Shown here: in pieces, positions 43,606-53,333 of the stretch
Layout: each line of letters begins with the position of its first letter
How positions within the stretch are numbered: position 1 is the stretch's first letter
Assembly (NCBI GenBank): GCA_023664365.1
Contig: JAMPFR010000012.1
Span: forward strand, 1 to 64,000
Direction of reading: 5' to 3'
DNA from: Acetatifactor muris
GTDB taxonomy: Bacteria; Bacillota; Clostridia; Lachnospirales; Lachnospiraceae
DNA length: 64,000 nucleotides
Notes under the pieces: model-generated
The model's database searches: none
Told to the model about the DNA's origin: nothing
Seen by the model: only the letters and a program-made list of their open reading frames with translations
Position numbers and translations under genes: made by a program

Positions 43606-46551
43606 ATGAAATTGAAAACGAACAGTAAATTAATAGCGGCACTGGCGGCAGCGGCAGTCATCATCATTTTATTGGTGATTATGGGAGCCCGGTCAGGGGC
43701 GCGCAGTGAGGCGAACGCTGTTCCGAAGCAGATGACAGCCTCATATGAAGACAGCTACCGGGAGTACCTGGAGGCAAACGGTTATGACGGGAATCTGTCC
43801 GGCAGCGAAGTGACGGTGGATCTGGAAAAGTTCACCCTGTCGGCGGATATGATTGCGAATATAGGAGAGCAAGGAATTCTGACTGAGGATAACGGAACCA
43901 TTACATGGGAGTTCCAGGTGGCGGAGGCCGGCTTCTACAATGTGGAGCTGGGCTATATCGCGCTGCCGGGAACTACATCCGACATCCAGAGAAAGGTGTA
44001 CATAGACGGGGAGATTCCCTACGAGGCTCTGTCCCAGATAGTGATTAAGCGCTGGTGGCAGGACGGGGAAATCCGGGAAAAAAATAAGAACGAAATTCGT
44101 CCTGAGGCGAATGAGGTATACAGTGAGACCAGGTGGTTTCTGGAGGATTATCAGCGGCGCAACAACGGCGCTCTGATTGTGTATCTGGAAAAGGGAAAGC
44201 ACACCATCGGCTTTGAGGTCATCAAGGAGCCCATGGAGTTTACCTCCATCACCTTTAAGGCGGCGGAGCGGCCCGCTGCCTATGTGGATACAATAGAAAC
44301 GCTTAAAAGTCAGTACCCTGTTTACGGAGGGGAAAATTTTATTTATCAGGCGGAACGCCAGGTTGACGGAACGGCGGGCATCATCAAGAGTTCCTCCTCC
44401 ATCAATATTCAGAAAAATTATTCGGACAGCGAACTGCAGCCCTTTCATCCTTATTACATAGTGTACAATACCATCGGTGCGGAGAACTGGGCCCAGCCCG
44501 GGGATTCCATCACCTGGCAGGTAGAGGTGGTGGAAGAGGGGCTCTATGAGCTTACCTTCAAGGGACGCCAGAACCTGAACCGGGGCGTCACCAGCTACCG
44601 CAGGCTGTATGTGAACGGCCGGGTTCCCTACGCGGAGATGCAGGCCGTAGGCTTTGACTATCAGAACGGCATGAATAATTATACAGTGGCGGACGAAGCG
44701 GGAAATCCTTACCTGTTCCATCTGCAGGCAGGGGTGAATACCATCACCCTGGAGAATGTCATGGGCCCCATGGGAAGCATCATTACCCAGGTGGAGGAGA
44801 GCATGACTGTCCTGAACGCCGCCTATCTGGACGTGATTCAACTGACGGGGCAGGTGCCCAATCGGTTTATCGATTATGAGATCGTAAAGAAGCTGCCGGA
44901 TTTTAAGGAGACAATGCAGGAGCAGAGCGACATTCTCTACTCCGTCATCGACGAGATTGTGGCTATCACCGGTGAAAAGGGTGAGAATACGGCCATGCTG
45001 GAGAAGATGGCTATGGAGGCCTCCTGGCTGGCGGATGACCCGGAGAGCGTTATCATGGAGCTGGGACAGTTTAAAAATAACGTCTCCGCTCTGGGCACCT
45101 GGCTGGTGAACGTGGCCTCCATGCCCCTGGAGCTGGACTATCTGGTACTCAGCGCGGAGCATGCAGCGCTGCCCAAAGCCCGGGATTCCTTCTTTGCCGG
45201 GATCGGCAACGGCACGGTGCGGTTTTTCTCCACCTTCTTTATCAAGAACAGCCAGATTACGGAAGGAGATTCGGGAAGCGGCGCAAAGTCCATCAAGGTG
45301 TGGCTTGCCTCCTACGGCCGTGAGCAGGCGCAGATGATTCAGAATATGATCGAAGAGGAATTTACGCCGGGTACGGATATCTCCGTCAATCTGCAGCTGA
45401 TTCCCGTGGACGTGGTGCTGCGGGCGGCGCTGGCCGGAAACGGGCCCGACGTGGTGATCGGCTTAGGGCAAGGTACCTTGCAGGATTTTGCCATGCGTAA
45501 CGCGGTGCAGGAGCTGTCCGGACTGGAGGGCTACGAACAGGCCACGGAGCGGTTTTATGACAGTTCTCTGGAGGCGTCCGCTTTCCAGGGCGGGTATTAC
45601 GGAATCCCGGAGCAGACTACCTTTATGATGCTGTTCACCAGGGACGACATCCTTTCGGAACTGGGACTGGAGGTTCCCGATACCTGGCAGGAGCTTCGTG
45701 AAATGATACCGGAGCTGCAGAAAAACAATTACAATATTTACATACCCAACGTGCAGCAGACGGAGGCCACCACCAACAGCAGCTCCATCGCCTATAATAT
45801 GAACCTTTATCTGGGGATGGTGATGCAGAACGGCGGCGATCCTTATCTGGGCGCGGGCAATGATTACGGCATTGAGAGCGGTCTGGCCAGCGACGCGGCC
45901 ATGATTGCCTTTAAGGATTACACGGATTTCTTTACCGGCTATGGCCTGGATGTGCAGGTGGATTTCAGCAACCGTTTCCGCACGGGAGAGATTCCGGTAG
46001 GCATTACCAATTATACCACCTTTAACCAGCTGGAAATCTTCGCCCCTGAAATCAAGGGCCTATGGAGCTTTCATCCCATTCCCGGCGTGGTGCAGGAGGA
46101 CGGAAGCATAGACCGCTCCTTCGCGGTGGACACTACCCAGTCCGTCATCATGGCGAAGAACCGGGATCTGGATTCCTGCTGGGAGTTCCTGAAGTGGTGG
46201 ACCTCCACGGACACCCAGCTGCAGTTTGCAAATTCCCTGGAGGCTCTCATGGGAACCTCCGCCCGGTACGCAGCGGCCGACCCGGAGGTCTTAAAGCAGC
46301 TGCCCTGGAGCAACGCGGAGTTAAGCAGTCTGCTGGGCCAGTTTGAGCAGAACGTAGGTATCCAGGCGGTTCCCGGAAACTACATGACCACCCGTATGGT
46401 GCAGTACTCCTTTAATGATGTGGTATCTGATCATGCAAATCCCAGAGAGACGCTGTACCTGAATATCAAGGACATCAATCAGGAGCTTACCCGGAAACGG
46501 GAGGAGCTGCATCTGTCCGTAAAGGAAGAGGGAGGAGGAAGCTATGAATAA
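43606..46551 (+). CDS. Membrane-anchored binding protein with carbohydrate-binding-like domains
   Basis: The protein has 981 residues from the ATG at 43606. An N-terminal membrane segment (IAALAAAAVIIILLVIMGA) has no lipobox, so the protein stays anchored by a helix. Two beta-sandwich regions follow: one ending near KGKHTIGFEVI, and one around NRGVTSYRRLYVNGRVPY and LQAGVNTITLENVMGP. They look like carbohydrate-binding modules of the CBM6/35 type. From about residue 560 (KVWLASYGREQAQMIQNM) to the end it is an extracellular solute-binding domain with QTTFMMLFTRDDIL. A binding protein that also holds the polymer is inferred. It overlaps the permease gene by 8 bases. Confidence 0.8.
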   Translation: MKLKTNSKLIAALAAAAVIIILLVIMGARSGARSEANAVPKQMTASYEDSYREYLEANGYDGNLSGSEVTVDLEKFTLSADMIANIGEQGILTEDNGTITWEFQVAEAGFYNVELGYIALPGTTSDIQRKVYIDGEIPYEALSQIVIKRWWQDGEIREKNKNEIRPEANEVYSETRWFLEDYQRRNNGALIVYLEKGKHTIGFEVIKEPMEFTSITFKAAERPAAYVDTIETLKSQYPVYGGENFIYQAERQVDGTAGIIKSSSSINIQKNYSDSELQPFHPYYIVYNTIGAENWAQPGDSITWQVEVVEEGLYELTFKGRQNLNRGVTSYRRLYVNGRVPYAEMQAVGFDYQNGMNNYTVADEAGNPYLFHLQAGVNTITLENVMGPMGSIITQVEESMTVLNAAYLDVIQLTGQVPNRFIDYEIVKKLPDFKETMQEQSDILYSVIDEIVAITGEKGENTAMLEKMAMEASWLADDPESVIMELGQFKNNVSALGTWLVNVASMPLELDYLVLSAEHAALPKARDSFFAGIGNGTVRFFSTFFIKNSQITEGDSGSGAKSIKVWLASYGREQAQMIQNMIEEEFTPGTDISVNLQLIPVDVVLRAALAGNGPDVVIGLGQGTLQDFAMRNAVQELSGLEGYEQATERFYDSSLEASAFQGGYYGIPEQTTFMMLFTRDDILSELGLEVPDTWQELREMIPELQKNNYNIYIPNVQQTEATTNSSSIAYNMNLYLGMVMQNGGDPYLGAGNDYGIESGLASDAAMIAFKDYTDFFTGYGLDVQVDFSNRFRTGEIPVGITNYTTFNQLEIFAPEIKGLWSFHPIPGVVQEDGSIDRSFAVDTTQSVIMAKNRDLDSCWEFLKWWTSTDTQLQFANSLEALMGTSARYAAADPEVLKQLPWSNAELSSLLGQFEQNVGIQAVPGNYMTTRMVQYSFNDVVSDHANPRETLYLNIKDINQELTRKREELHLSVKEEGGGSYE

Positions 46552-47446
46552 GAAAAAAGGCGGCTTCGCCGATACCTGGAGAAGGCATAAGTATAAATAT
46601 ATGATGATTGCGCCCTTCGGGATTATATTTTTCATCTTTACGCTTTTGCCTGTGCTTGTGTCCATTGTGTTCAGCTTTACCTCCTTCAATATGGTGGAGG
46701 CTCCCGAGTTTGTGGGCTGGAGCAATTACCTGGACTTAATAGTCTATGACCCGATTTTCCTGACGGCAATCAAGAATACCCTGTTTTTTGCCATTATTAC
46801 CGGGCCTGTGAGTTACATCATGTGCTTTCTGTTTGCATGGATGGTAAACGACCTGCCCAGGATACCCAGGGCCATCATGACGCTGGTATTCTATGCGCCG
46901 TCCATTTCCGGCAACGCTTACCTGGTGTGGAAGCTGCTGTTTTCCTCCGACTCCTACGGGTGGGTAAACGCCTGGCTCATGAAGCTTGGCATCACCCAGG
47001 AAGCGGTTCAGTGGCTGGTGACAAAAGAATATATTATGCCGATTCTGATTATCGTACAGCTGTGGCTGAGCCTTGGAGTCAGCTTCCTGACCTTTATCGC
47101 AGGCTTCCAGAATCTGGATAAGTCCCTGCTGGAGGCGGGCGCGGTGGAAGGCGTCAAAAACCGCTGGCAGGAGCTGTGGTACATTATCCTGCCCTCTATG
47201 AAGCCGCAGCTGATGTTCGGCGCAGTGATGCAGATTACAAGCTCCCTGTCCGTATCCCAGCTCTCCATTGACCTGGTGGGATTCCCCTCTGTGAGCTACG
47301 CAGGCCATACTATCCTGACCCATCTGCATGATTTCGGCAACGTCCGTTATGAACTGGGCTATGCCTGTACCATTGCGGTGATTCTGTTCCTGATCATGAT
47401 GTTCTGCAACATCGTTGTGCAGAAGCTGCTGCGGAAGCTTGGATAA
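46544..47446 (+). CDS. Sugar ABC transporter permease (first pair, subunit 1)
   Basis: The protein has 300 residues and six membrane segments, with the MalF/UgpA-like cytoplasmic loop EAGAVEGVKNRWQELWYI (EAA motif) that contacts the ATPase. The start overlaps the binding-protein stop. No ATPase gene is in the locus, so a shared MsmK-type subunit from elsewhere is expected. Confidence 0.9.
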   Translation: MNKKKGGFADTWRRHKYKYMMIAPFGIIFFIFTLLPVLVSIVFSFTSFNMVEAPEFVGWSNYLDLIVYDPIFLTAIKNTLFFAIITGPVSYIMCFLFAWMVNDLPRIPRAIMTLVFYAPSISGNAYLVWKLLFSSDSYGWVNAWLMKLGITQEAVQWLVTKEYIMPILIIVQLWLSLGVSFLTFIAGFQNLDKSLLEAGAVEGVKNRWQELWYIILPSMKPQLMFGAVMQITSSLSVSQLSIDLVGFPSVSYAGHTILTHLHDFGNVRYELGYACTIAVILFLIMMFCNIVVQKLLRKLG

Positions 47447-47452
47447 GTGCAC

Positions 47453-47537
47453 GGAATGAAGATTTTCTAAGGCAGCAAAGAACACTGCCTAAGAAAATCT
47501 AAGTCATTCCGGAAAGAATCCGCAAGCGGATTCTTCC
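47453..47537. repeat. Structured intergenic element A (two adjoining hairpins)
   Basis: The first hairpin spans 47453-47510: outer arms GGAATGA/TCATTCC and inner arms AGATTTTCTAAGGCAG with its complement. The second, 47511-47537, is AGAATCCGC-AA-GCGGATTCT. It lies 6 bases after the permease stop. The element at 55248-55349 has the same two-part build. Confidence 0.75.
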
Positions 47538-47658
47538 AGTCTTGCACAGGGCGGATTTATGCACAGGTTTGTGCCGCTGAAGCGGCATGACCGGGTATGG
47601 TATAAATGAACGGACCACAGAAAGGTAGGCGTGCTGAAGCACGCAAAGGGGTGTATAT

Positions 47659-48546
47659 ATGAAAATATTCAAGTTTATCAGCCATAAATTAAAGCAGCGT
47701 AAGCTGAAAAGGAGGAACCGCAGCCTGGGAGGCGACATTATCCTGATTGTGGTGCTGGGACTGTTCGGGCTCTTCAGCCTGTTCCCGCTGGTGTACACAG
47801 TAGTCAGTGCCTTCAAGCCTCTGTCGGAAATCTTTATTTTCCCGCCCAGGCTGACGGTGGATAACCCTACGCTGGATAACTTTTTTGATCTGGGAACCAT
47901 TATTGAGGACTTTACCGTGCCTCTTTCCCGCTATCTGTTTAACACGCTGGTGATTACCGGAGTGGGAACCTTCGGAACCGTGTTCCTGGGCTCCATGGCG
48001 GCGTACCCTCTGGCAAAGTATGAGTTCCCCGGTTCCAAATTTATGAGCAACCTGATTGTGTATGCCCTGATGTTCAGTACATCGGTTACTGCAATCCCCA
48101 ACTATCTGATTATGAGCGGGCTGCACATGATTGATACCTACTGGGCGGTGATTCTGCCTGCAGTGGGAGGGACGCTGGGGCTGTACCTGATGAAGAACTT
48201 CATGGTGCAGGTGCCGGACGACATGTTGGAGGCAGCCAAGATTGACGGCGCTTCCGAGTTCGGAATTTACTTTAAGGTGGTGATGCCTCTGTGTAAGCCG
48301 GCCTGGATTACCCTGGTGATTCTTTCCTTCCAGCAGATGTGGGGAACCACGGGAGGCGTGTTTATCTACTCAGAGGAGTTGAAGCCCTTAAGCTATGTGC
48401 TTTCCCAGCTGGCCAGCGGCGGTATCTCCAGAACGGGTGTGACCTCAGCGGTATCTCTGATTATGATTATCGTGCCTATCACGGTGTTCGTAATCTCCCA
48501 GAGCAATGTCATTGAGACCATGGCAACGTCCGGAATCAAAGGATAG
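47659..48546 (+). CDS. Carbohydrate ABC transporter permease (first pair, subunit 2)
   Basis: The protein has 295 residues, MalG-like, with six membrane segments and the EAA loop EAAKIDGASEFGIYFKVVM. It follows subunit 1 after a 210-base gap with a hairpin element; the gap may set the ratio or mark an mRNA cut. Confidence 0.9.
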   Translation: MKIFKFISHKLKQRKLKRRNRSLGGDIILIVVLGLFGLFSLFPLVYTVVSAFKPLSEIFIFPPRLTVDNPTLDNFFDLGTIIEDFTVPLSRYLFNTLVITGVGTFGTVFLGSMAAYPLAKYEFPGSKFMSNLIVYALMFSTSVTAIPNYLIMSGLHMIDTYWAVILPAVGGTLGLYLMKNFMVQVPDDMLEAAKIDGASEFGIYFKVVMPLCKPAWITLVILSFQQMWGTTGGVFIYSEELKPLSYVLSQLASGGISRTGVTSAVSLIMIIVPITVFVISQSNVIETMATSGIKG

Positions 48547-48556
48547 GAGGTGCGGC

Positions 48557-50086
48557 ATGAAAAGAAAGAATTGGAAATGCCTTGGGGCGGTTTTGGCGGC
48601 TGCCATGCTGCTGCCCATGACGGCTCAGGCGGCTGCCGCAGACGGCAGCAATGTTGTATATGACGGCTATACCTATGACTATTACGGAAACGCCAAGGAA
48701 AGTCCCGCAGCCTTTGTGCTGGAGAGGACGATTACGGAGGCGAACTTGGGAGGCACAAAGCTGTCCAGTGTAGATGATGTGAGTACCAGCCGGGACGGCA
48801 GAATCTTTTTCATCGACTCGTTGGAGAGCCGTATGAATGTTCTGGACAGTGACGGAAACTATCTCCATTCCGTGAAGCTTCTGAGAAATACGGAGGGTAA
48901 GATTGCGCTGGACGCCGACGGCAACCAGATTATGCTGACAAATCCCGAGGGCGTCTGGGTGCATGAACAGGAGCAGGAAATATACATAGCGGACACGGGA
49001 GCCCAGAGAATAGTGGTGCTGAATCTGGAGGATTACAGTTTAAAGAGGATTATCGGGCGTCCGGATAACCTGTCCGGCGACGCGCAGTTCAAGCCCTCCA
49101 AGCTTACCGTGGACTTTGCAAACCGGATTTATGTGGTGGTGCAGTCCAGCTATGAGGGGATTCTGGAGCTGACGGCGGAGGGAGACTTCAGCGGCTACTA
49201 CGGCGTGAATGTGCCCATGTACAGCTTTATGGATTATTTCTGGAAGTCCATTGCCAGTGACGAGCAGAAGGCTCAGATGTCCAAGACCTATGCGCCTGCC
49301 TTTAACAACATTACCCTGGACGGGGAGGGCTTTGTCATGGCGGTGACCTACGACACCTCCGCCCAGGACAGTGTGTTCCGCCTGAATTCCAAAGGGGAGA
49401 ACGTGCTGCGGGAGCAGGAAAATATAGGCGTAACAGGCGATATATGGTCCATGCACTCCGACGATATGGGAAGCCAGTTTGTGGACATCGCGGTGACGGA
49501 TTACGGTACCTATGCCCTGCTGGACAGAAGCAAGGGGCGCATTTTCCTCTATGATTTTGACGGTCAGATGCTGAATGTTTTTGGCAGCACCGGAAATCTG
49601 AAGGGCGAGTATAAGACACCCATTTCCATTGCCTGGCTGGGCGACAAGCTGGTGACCGCAGATAAGACTCTGAAGTGCCTTTATATTCTGGCGCCTACCG
49701 CTTTTGGCCAGGCCGTGCTGGACGGAAACGAGAGCTATTATTTCGGCAGGTGGGATGAGGCCCTGGTCTCCTTTGAGAAGGCTGTGGCGTTAAATGCCAA
49801 CTATGAGGTGGCATACAGCGGCATCGGCAAGAATTATCTGATGAAGGACGACTACGAGACGGCGATGTATTACTTTAAGCTGGGCAACAACCGGGAGTTC
49901 TACTCCAAAGCCTACAACGGCTACAGAGGCCAGTGGCTGGAGGATCACTTCGGGATCATTATGACATTGCTTTTGCTGCTGGTGGGCGCGGTCATCTGGT
50001 CTGAGGCCAGATACCACAGAAGCCAGGGCAAAAAGAGAAAACAAAAGCTGGCTGCGGCTATGAAGGGGAAAGGAGAGGAAAAATGA
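48557..50086 (+). CDS. Membrane-anchored NHL-like beta-propeller protein with TPR
   Basis: The protein has 509 residues from the ATG at 48557 (AGGAGG upstream). A cleavable-looking signal peptide ends near TAQAAAA. Residues about 60-390 show recurring blocks such as DDVSTSRDGRIFFIDS, EIYIADTGAQRIVVLN and IAWLGDKLVTADKTLK, the rhythm of an NHL propeller. A TPR-like stretch follows (YYFGRWDEALVSFEKAVAL), then a membrane helix (GIIMTLLLLLVGAVIW) and a basic tail. It is therefore outside the cell, anchored at its C-terminus, and may organise the transporter or hold glycan. No exact function is known to me. Confidence 0.75.
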   Translation: MKRKNWKCLGAVLAAAMLLPMTAQAAAADGSNVVYDGYTYDYYGNAKESPAAFVLERTITEANLGGTKLSSVDDVSTSRDGRIFFIDSLESRMNVLDSDGNYLHSVKLLRNTEGKIALDADGNQIMLTNPEGVWVHEQEQEIYIADTGAQRIVVLNLEDYSLKRIIGRPDNLSGDAQFKPSKLTVDFANRIYVVVQSSYEGILELTAEGDFSGYYGVNVPMYSFMDYFWKSIASDEQKAQMSKTYAPAFNNITLDGEGFVMAVTYDTSAQDSVFRLNSKGENVLREQENIGVTGDIWSMHSDDMGSQFVDIAVTDYGTYALLDRSKGRIFLYDFDGQMLNVFGSTGNLKGEYKTPISIAWLGDKLVTADKTLKCLYILAPTAFGQAVLDGNESYYFGRWDEALVSFEKAVALNANYEVAYSGIGKNYLMKDDYETAMYYFKLGNNREFYSKAYNGYRGQWLEDHFGIIMTLLLLLVGAVIWSEARYHRSQGKKRKQKLAAAMKGKGEEK

Positions 50087-50712
50087 AAGCACAGATAAAA
50101 GAAAAGCTGTATTATTTGAAATATTCCTTTTTTCATCCCTTTGACGCCTTTTATGAAATGCGCTTCCGGGGGAAGGGAAGTCTGCTGATCGCAGTGCTTT
50201 CCATTGTTCTGTTCGGTATTTTACAGTGTGTGCGGTATCAGTATACGGGATTTGTCATGAACTTCACGCAAATAGCGGCCATGAACAGTCTGTCTGTCTT
50301 TGCCACCTGGATAGCCGGTTTTGTGCTGTTCATCGTCAGCAACTGGTCGGTGACTACGCTTTTAAACGGTAAGGGGGGACTGGGAGACATTACCCAGGTC
50401 ATCGGCTATTCTCTGGTGCCTGTGGAGATGGCTACCATAGTACAGATTATATTGAGCAATTTTGTCATCCGGGAGGAGGTCATGATTGTGAACGTTATCA
50501 GCGGAATCGGCATTGTCTGGTTTCTGTTCATGATTGTGGCGGGGCTTTGCACCATTCATGAGTATTCCTTCGGGAAAAATATTGCGTCTGTGTTCTTAAG
50601 CTTTGTGGCGGCGGTTATCATCATTTTTCTGGGTGTGCTGTTCTTTACTCTGATAGAGAAGATGATCACCTTTATTGTGGATGTTGCGCAGGAATTCATC
50701 CGCAGGATGTAG
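50083..50712 (+). CDS. Yip1-family-like membrane protein
   Basis: The protein has 209 residues with about five membrane segments and the start HPFDAFYEMRFRGKGS, which resembles bacterial Yip1/DUF1282-like proteins. The start overlaps the previous stop. A partner of its two neighbours in the membrane is inferred. Confidence 0.7.
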   Translation: MKAQIKEKLYYLKYSFFHPFDAFYEMRFRGKGSLLIAVLSIVLFGILQCVRYQYTGFVMNFTQIAAMNSLSVFATWIAGFVLFIVSNWSVTTLLNGKGGLGDITQVIGYSLVPVEMATIVQIILSNFVIREEVMIVNVISGIGIVWFLFMIVAGLCTIHEYSFGKNIASVFLSFVAAVIIIFLGVLFFTLIEKMITFIVDVAQEFIRRM

Positions 50713-50720
50713 GAGGGAGT

Positions 50721-53333
50721 ATGGTGAACAAATTAAAATCTTTTTATGCAGCGCATACCATAGGCAAGATTTTCCTGACAGTCCTGCTGGCGGCGGTACT
50801 GGTCTATGTGCTGGTGAGCATTCCGGTGTGGAGCGTGAAGAAATCGAAGGTGCCGGAGACAGTATCCAGGGAACCTCTGTCCGGGGAAAAGCTGGCAAAC
50901 GATGCGGGAAAGGTAGTGCTGGCGGAAAACGGCGGCAGGACATTGAGCCTGAATACGGAAACCCTGACCCTGGAGGTGAAGGATGAAAGGGGAAATACGT
51001 TTTCCACGGCGGTAAAGAGCGCGGATTCAGGGAATGAGAGGGCGCTTCTGGTGCTGACCTATCTGGGGGAGGACAACAATATATACGAGTGGAACTCCTA
51101 CGACCAGAGCGTGGCCTTCGGCTCCTATGAGCTGTATCGGCTGGAGAACGGGGTCAGGATCGATATGAACCTGAACGAGGGCGAATCCAATCGGTTTTAT
51201 GAATATCTGCCCAGAAAAATGTCCCCCGAAAGGTATGAGGAAATGTTCAAGGGGGGCATTGAGGGGCTGCGGGACAGCGGCGAGTTGGATGAGACAAGGG
51301 CAAACAGGTATCTGCAGACGCTGTCGCTGGTGTATAAGAGGAGCGTGCAGGAGGAGTGTTATGCGGTGACCTACACAGGTACGCCCCCTGCCAGCGCGGT
51401 GACCCAGATGATCGAAGTGGCAGGTCTGGTGGGCTATACCCGGGAAATGCTGCTGGAGGATGCAGACACCTTTGGTTTTTCCGTTTCCTTTACGGAGCCT
51501 GCACAGTTCGACATTGTGCTGGAGGTGACGCTGGAGGAGGGAGAACTGAAGGCCCATATTCCCGGCGGCGCCTGCACCTCTCTGAATAATTATTATACCA
51601 TACAGGAGATTGACCTGCTTCCCAATTTCGGGGCGGTGACGGCAGCGCAGTATGAGGAAGGGCAGATTCTGATTCCCGACGGAAGCGGGGCGCTGGTGGA
51701 TTTCAATTCCTACAAGGCGGACGTCAGGGATTATGAGCGGCCTTTCTATGATAATGATTATTATAAGGACTATTATTTCCAGCCCCAGTACGGGGAAGAA
51801 CTGTATATGCCGGTGTTCGGTATGCTCTACGGGCCGGCGGACAGGACGGAGAAGGGCTTTCTGGCTATTGTGGAGGAGGGAGACCGAACCGGTTATCTTC
51901 ATATGAAGCTTGCCAGCCAGGGAGCGGACAGCTCCAAGTACAACAAGGTGTTTGCTTCCTTTGAACTGGCTCAGTACACAAGGGTAAAGATCAACGGCGC
52001 TTACAGTGAAGCGGCCGGAAGTTATCTGGTGAACACAGGGACCCAGAATATCGACTGCACGGTGCGCTATCAGTTTTACGGCCCGAAGTCCGGATATTTT
52101 GACATGGCGAAGGGGTATCAGGACTACCTGGCTGCCAGAGAGGGAATCCAAAAGAGCTATGACGACGGCTCCGCAAAGCTGTACCTTGAGGTGGTTGGCG
52201 CACTGAATATCACAAAGCGTTTTGTGGGCATTCCCTACAGCAGCGAATATTCCATGACGAACTATCAGGAGCTGCTGGCTATGATGCAGGATCTGCAGGG
52301 CACGGAATATCTCATGCAGTATGACGGCGTCTTTAACAACGGCTGGAACGGGAAAATGAACAACAGGGCCAAGCTTTCCTCCAGCAACGGCAGCAAAAAG
52401 GACTGGAAGGCGGTGCAGGAGTACGCGGAGGCTAACGGCATTCCCCTGTTCATGGAGACGTCTGTCACAAAGATCTGGGAGAAGGGTAACGGATTCAGGG
52501 CCTCCAGACAGGCGGTCAGGGATTTTGCCAATGACCCGGCAGTGAATTCCCGTTATATGGCAGTGTTGGGGATTAAGAAGTCAGCCCTTTCCGACGGAAT
52601 GGAGCATGATACTTATTACACCCTGTCGCCCCGGTATCTGGACAATGTTACGGACGGCTTCCTGAAGGGGGCGGGAGATTACAAATACCTGTCGGTGGGC
52701 GATATGGCGGGCATGTATTACGCAGATTACCGCTTCAATGAATTTATCAGCGGCGAGCAGGGCAACCTGGTGCTGGAGAACAATCTGGCAAAGCTGGCGG
52801 AGGGAAGGGAGCTGGCGCTGACGAATCCCCACATGGACAAAATCGGTTACGGCAGCATTGCGGTGGATATCTCCCGGGAAAGCAGCGATTACCTGACCTT
52901 TTCCGCGACCATTCCCTTTAAGCAGCTGGTGATGAACGGCCTGATTGCCTATACCACGGAGGATGTAAACATTTCCTCCAGAAATCCGGCCTATTTCGTA
53001 CTTCAGTCGGCGGAGACGGGAGCATATCCCAAGTTCATTGTGACGGCAAAAAATGTGGATGTGCTGCAGGACAGTGATTACAGCTATCTCTATTCTGTCA
53101 AGTATTCGCTGATTCAGGATAAGATTGATGCGGTATACCGGGAGTGCAGCGAGATCCGCGCACAGATCGGAACCTCGGAAATCACGGGCCATGAGTGCCT
53201 TGCCCAGGGCGTGTACAGAACCACCTACGCCACAGGGGTACAGGTAACGGTAAATTATAACCTGTACGACGTGACCCTGGAGGACGGCGGTACAATAGAG
53301 GCGGAAAGCTATCTTGTAAAGGAGGTGCAGTGA
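50721..53333 (+). CDS. DUF5696 domain surface protein
   Basis: The protein has 870 residues. An N-terminal membrane segment (IFLTVLLAAVLVYVLVSI) is followed by a large extracellular part. The first 350 residues look like beta sandwiches (ILIPDGSGALVDFNS); the later part, with NGWNGKMNN, ETSVTKIWEKGNG and YKYLSVGDMAGMYYADY, resembles a TIM barrel like those of glycosidases, but no catalytic pair can be assigned. DUF5696 proteins sit in such transport loci in clostridia. It could bind or cut the glycan at the cell surface. Confidence 0.7.
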   Translation: MVNKLKSFYAAHTIGKIFLTVLLAAVLVYVLVSIPVWSVKKSKVPETVSREPLSGEKLANDAGKVVLAENGGRTLSLNTETLTLEVKDERGNTFSTAVKSADSGNERALLVLTYLGEDNNIYEWNSYDQSVAFGSYELYRLENGVRIDMNLNEGESNRFYEYLPRKMSPERYEEMFKGGIEGLRDSGELDETRANRYLQTLSLVYKRSVQEECYAVTYTGTPPASAVTQMIEVAGLVGYTREMLLEDADTFGFSVSFTEPAQFDIVLEVTLEEGELKAHIPGGACTSLNNYYTIQEIDLLPNFGAVTAAQYEEGQILIPDGSGALVDFNSYKADVRDYERPFYDNDYYKDYYFQPQYGEELYMPVFGMLYGPADRTEKGFLAIVEEGDRTGYLHMKLASQGADSSKYNKVFASFELAQYTRVKINGAYSEAAGSYLVNTGTQNIDCTVRYQFYGPKSGYFDMAKGYQDYLAAREGIQKSYDDGSAKLYLEVVGALNITKRFVGIPYSSEYSMTNYQELLAMMQDLQGTEYLMQYDGVFNNGWNGKMNNRAKLSSSNGSKKDWKAVQEYAEANGIPLFMETSVTKIWEKGNGFRASRQAVRDFANDPAVNSRYMAVLGIKKSALSDGMEHDTYYTLSPRYLDNVTDGFLKGAGDYKYLSVGDMAGMYYADYRFNEFISGEQGNLVLENNLAKLAEGRELALTNPHMDKIGYGSIAVDISRESSDYLTFSATIPFKQLVMNGLIAYTTEDVNISSRNPAYFVLQSAETGAYPKFIVTAKNVDVLQDSDYSYLYSVKYSLIQDKIDAVYRECSEIRAQIGTSEITGHECLAQGVYRTTYATGVQVTVNYNLYDVTLEDGGTIEAESYLVKEVQ

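Noticed and set aside
43741..45162. Long minus-strand open frame (473 codons) opposite the second binding-protein gene
   Set aside because: It is antisense to a well-supported gene, and no ribosome binding site or family motif is visible. The same holds for similar frames at 51027-52151, 55180-56487 and 57437-58786.
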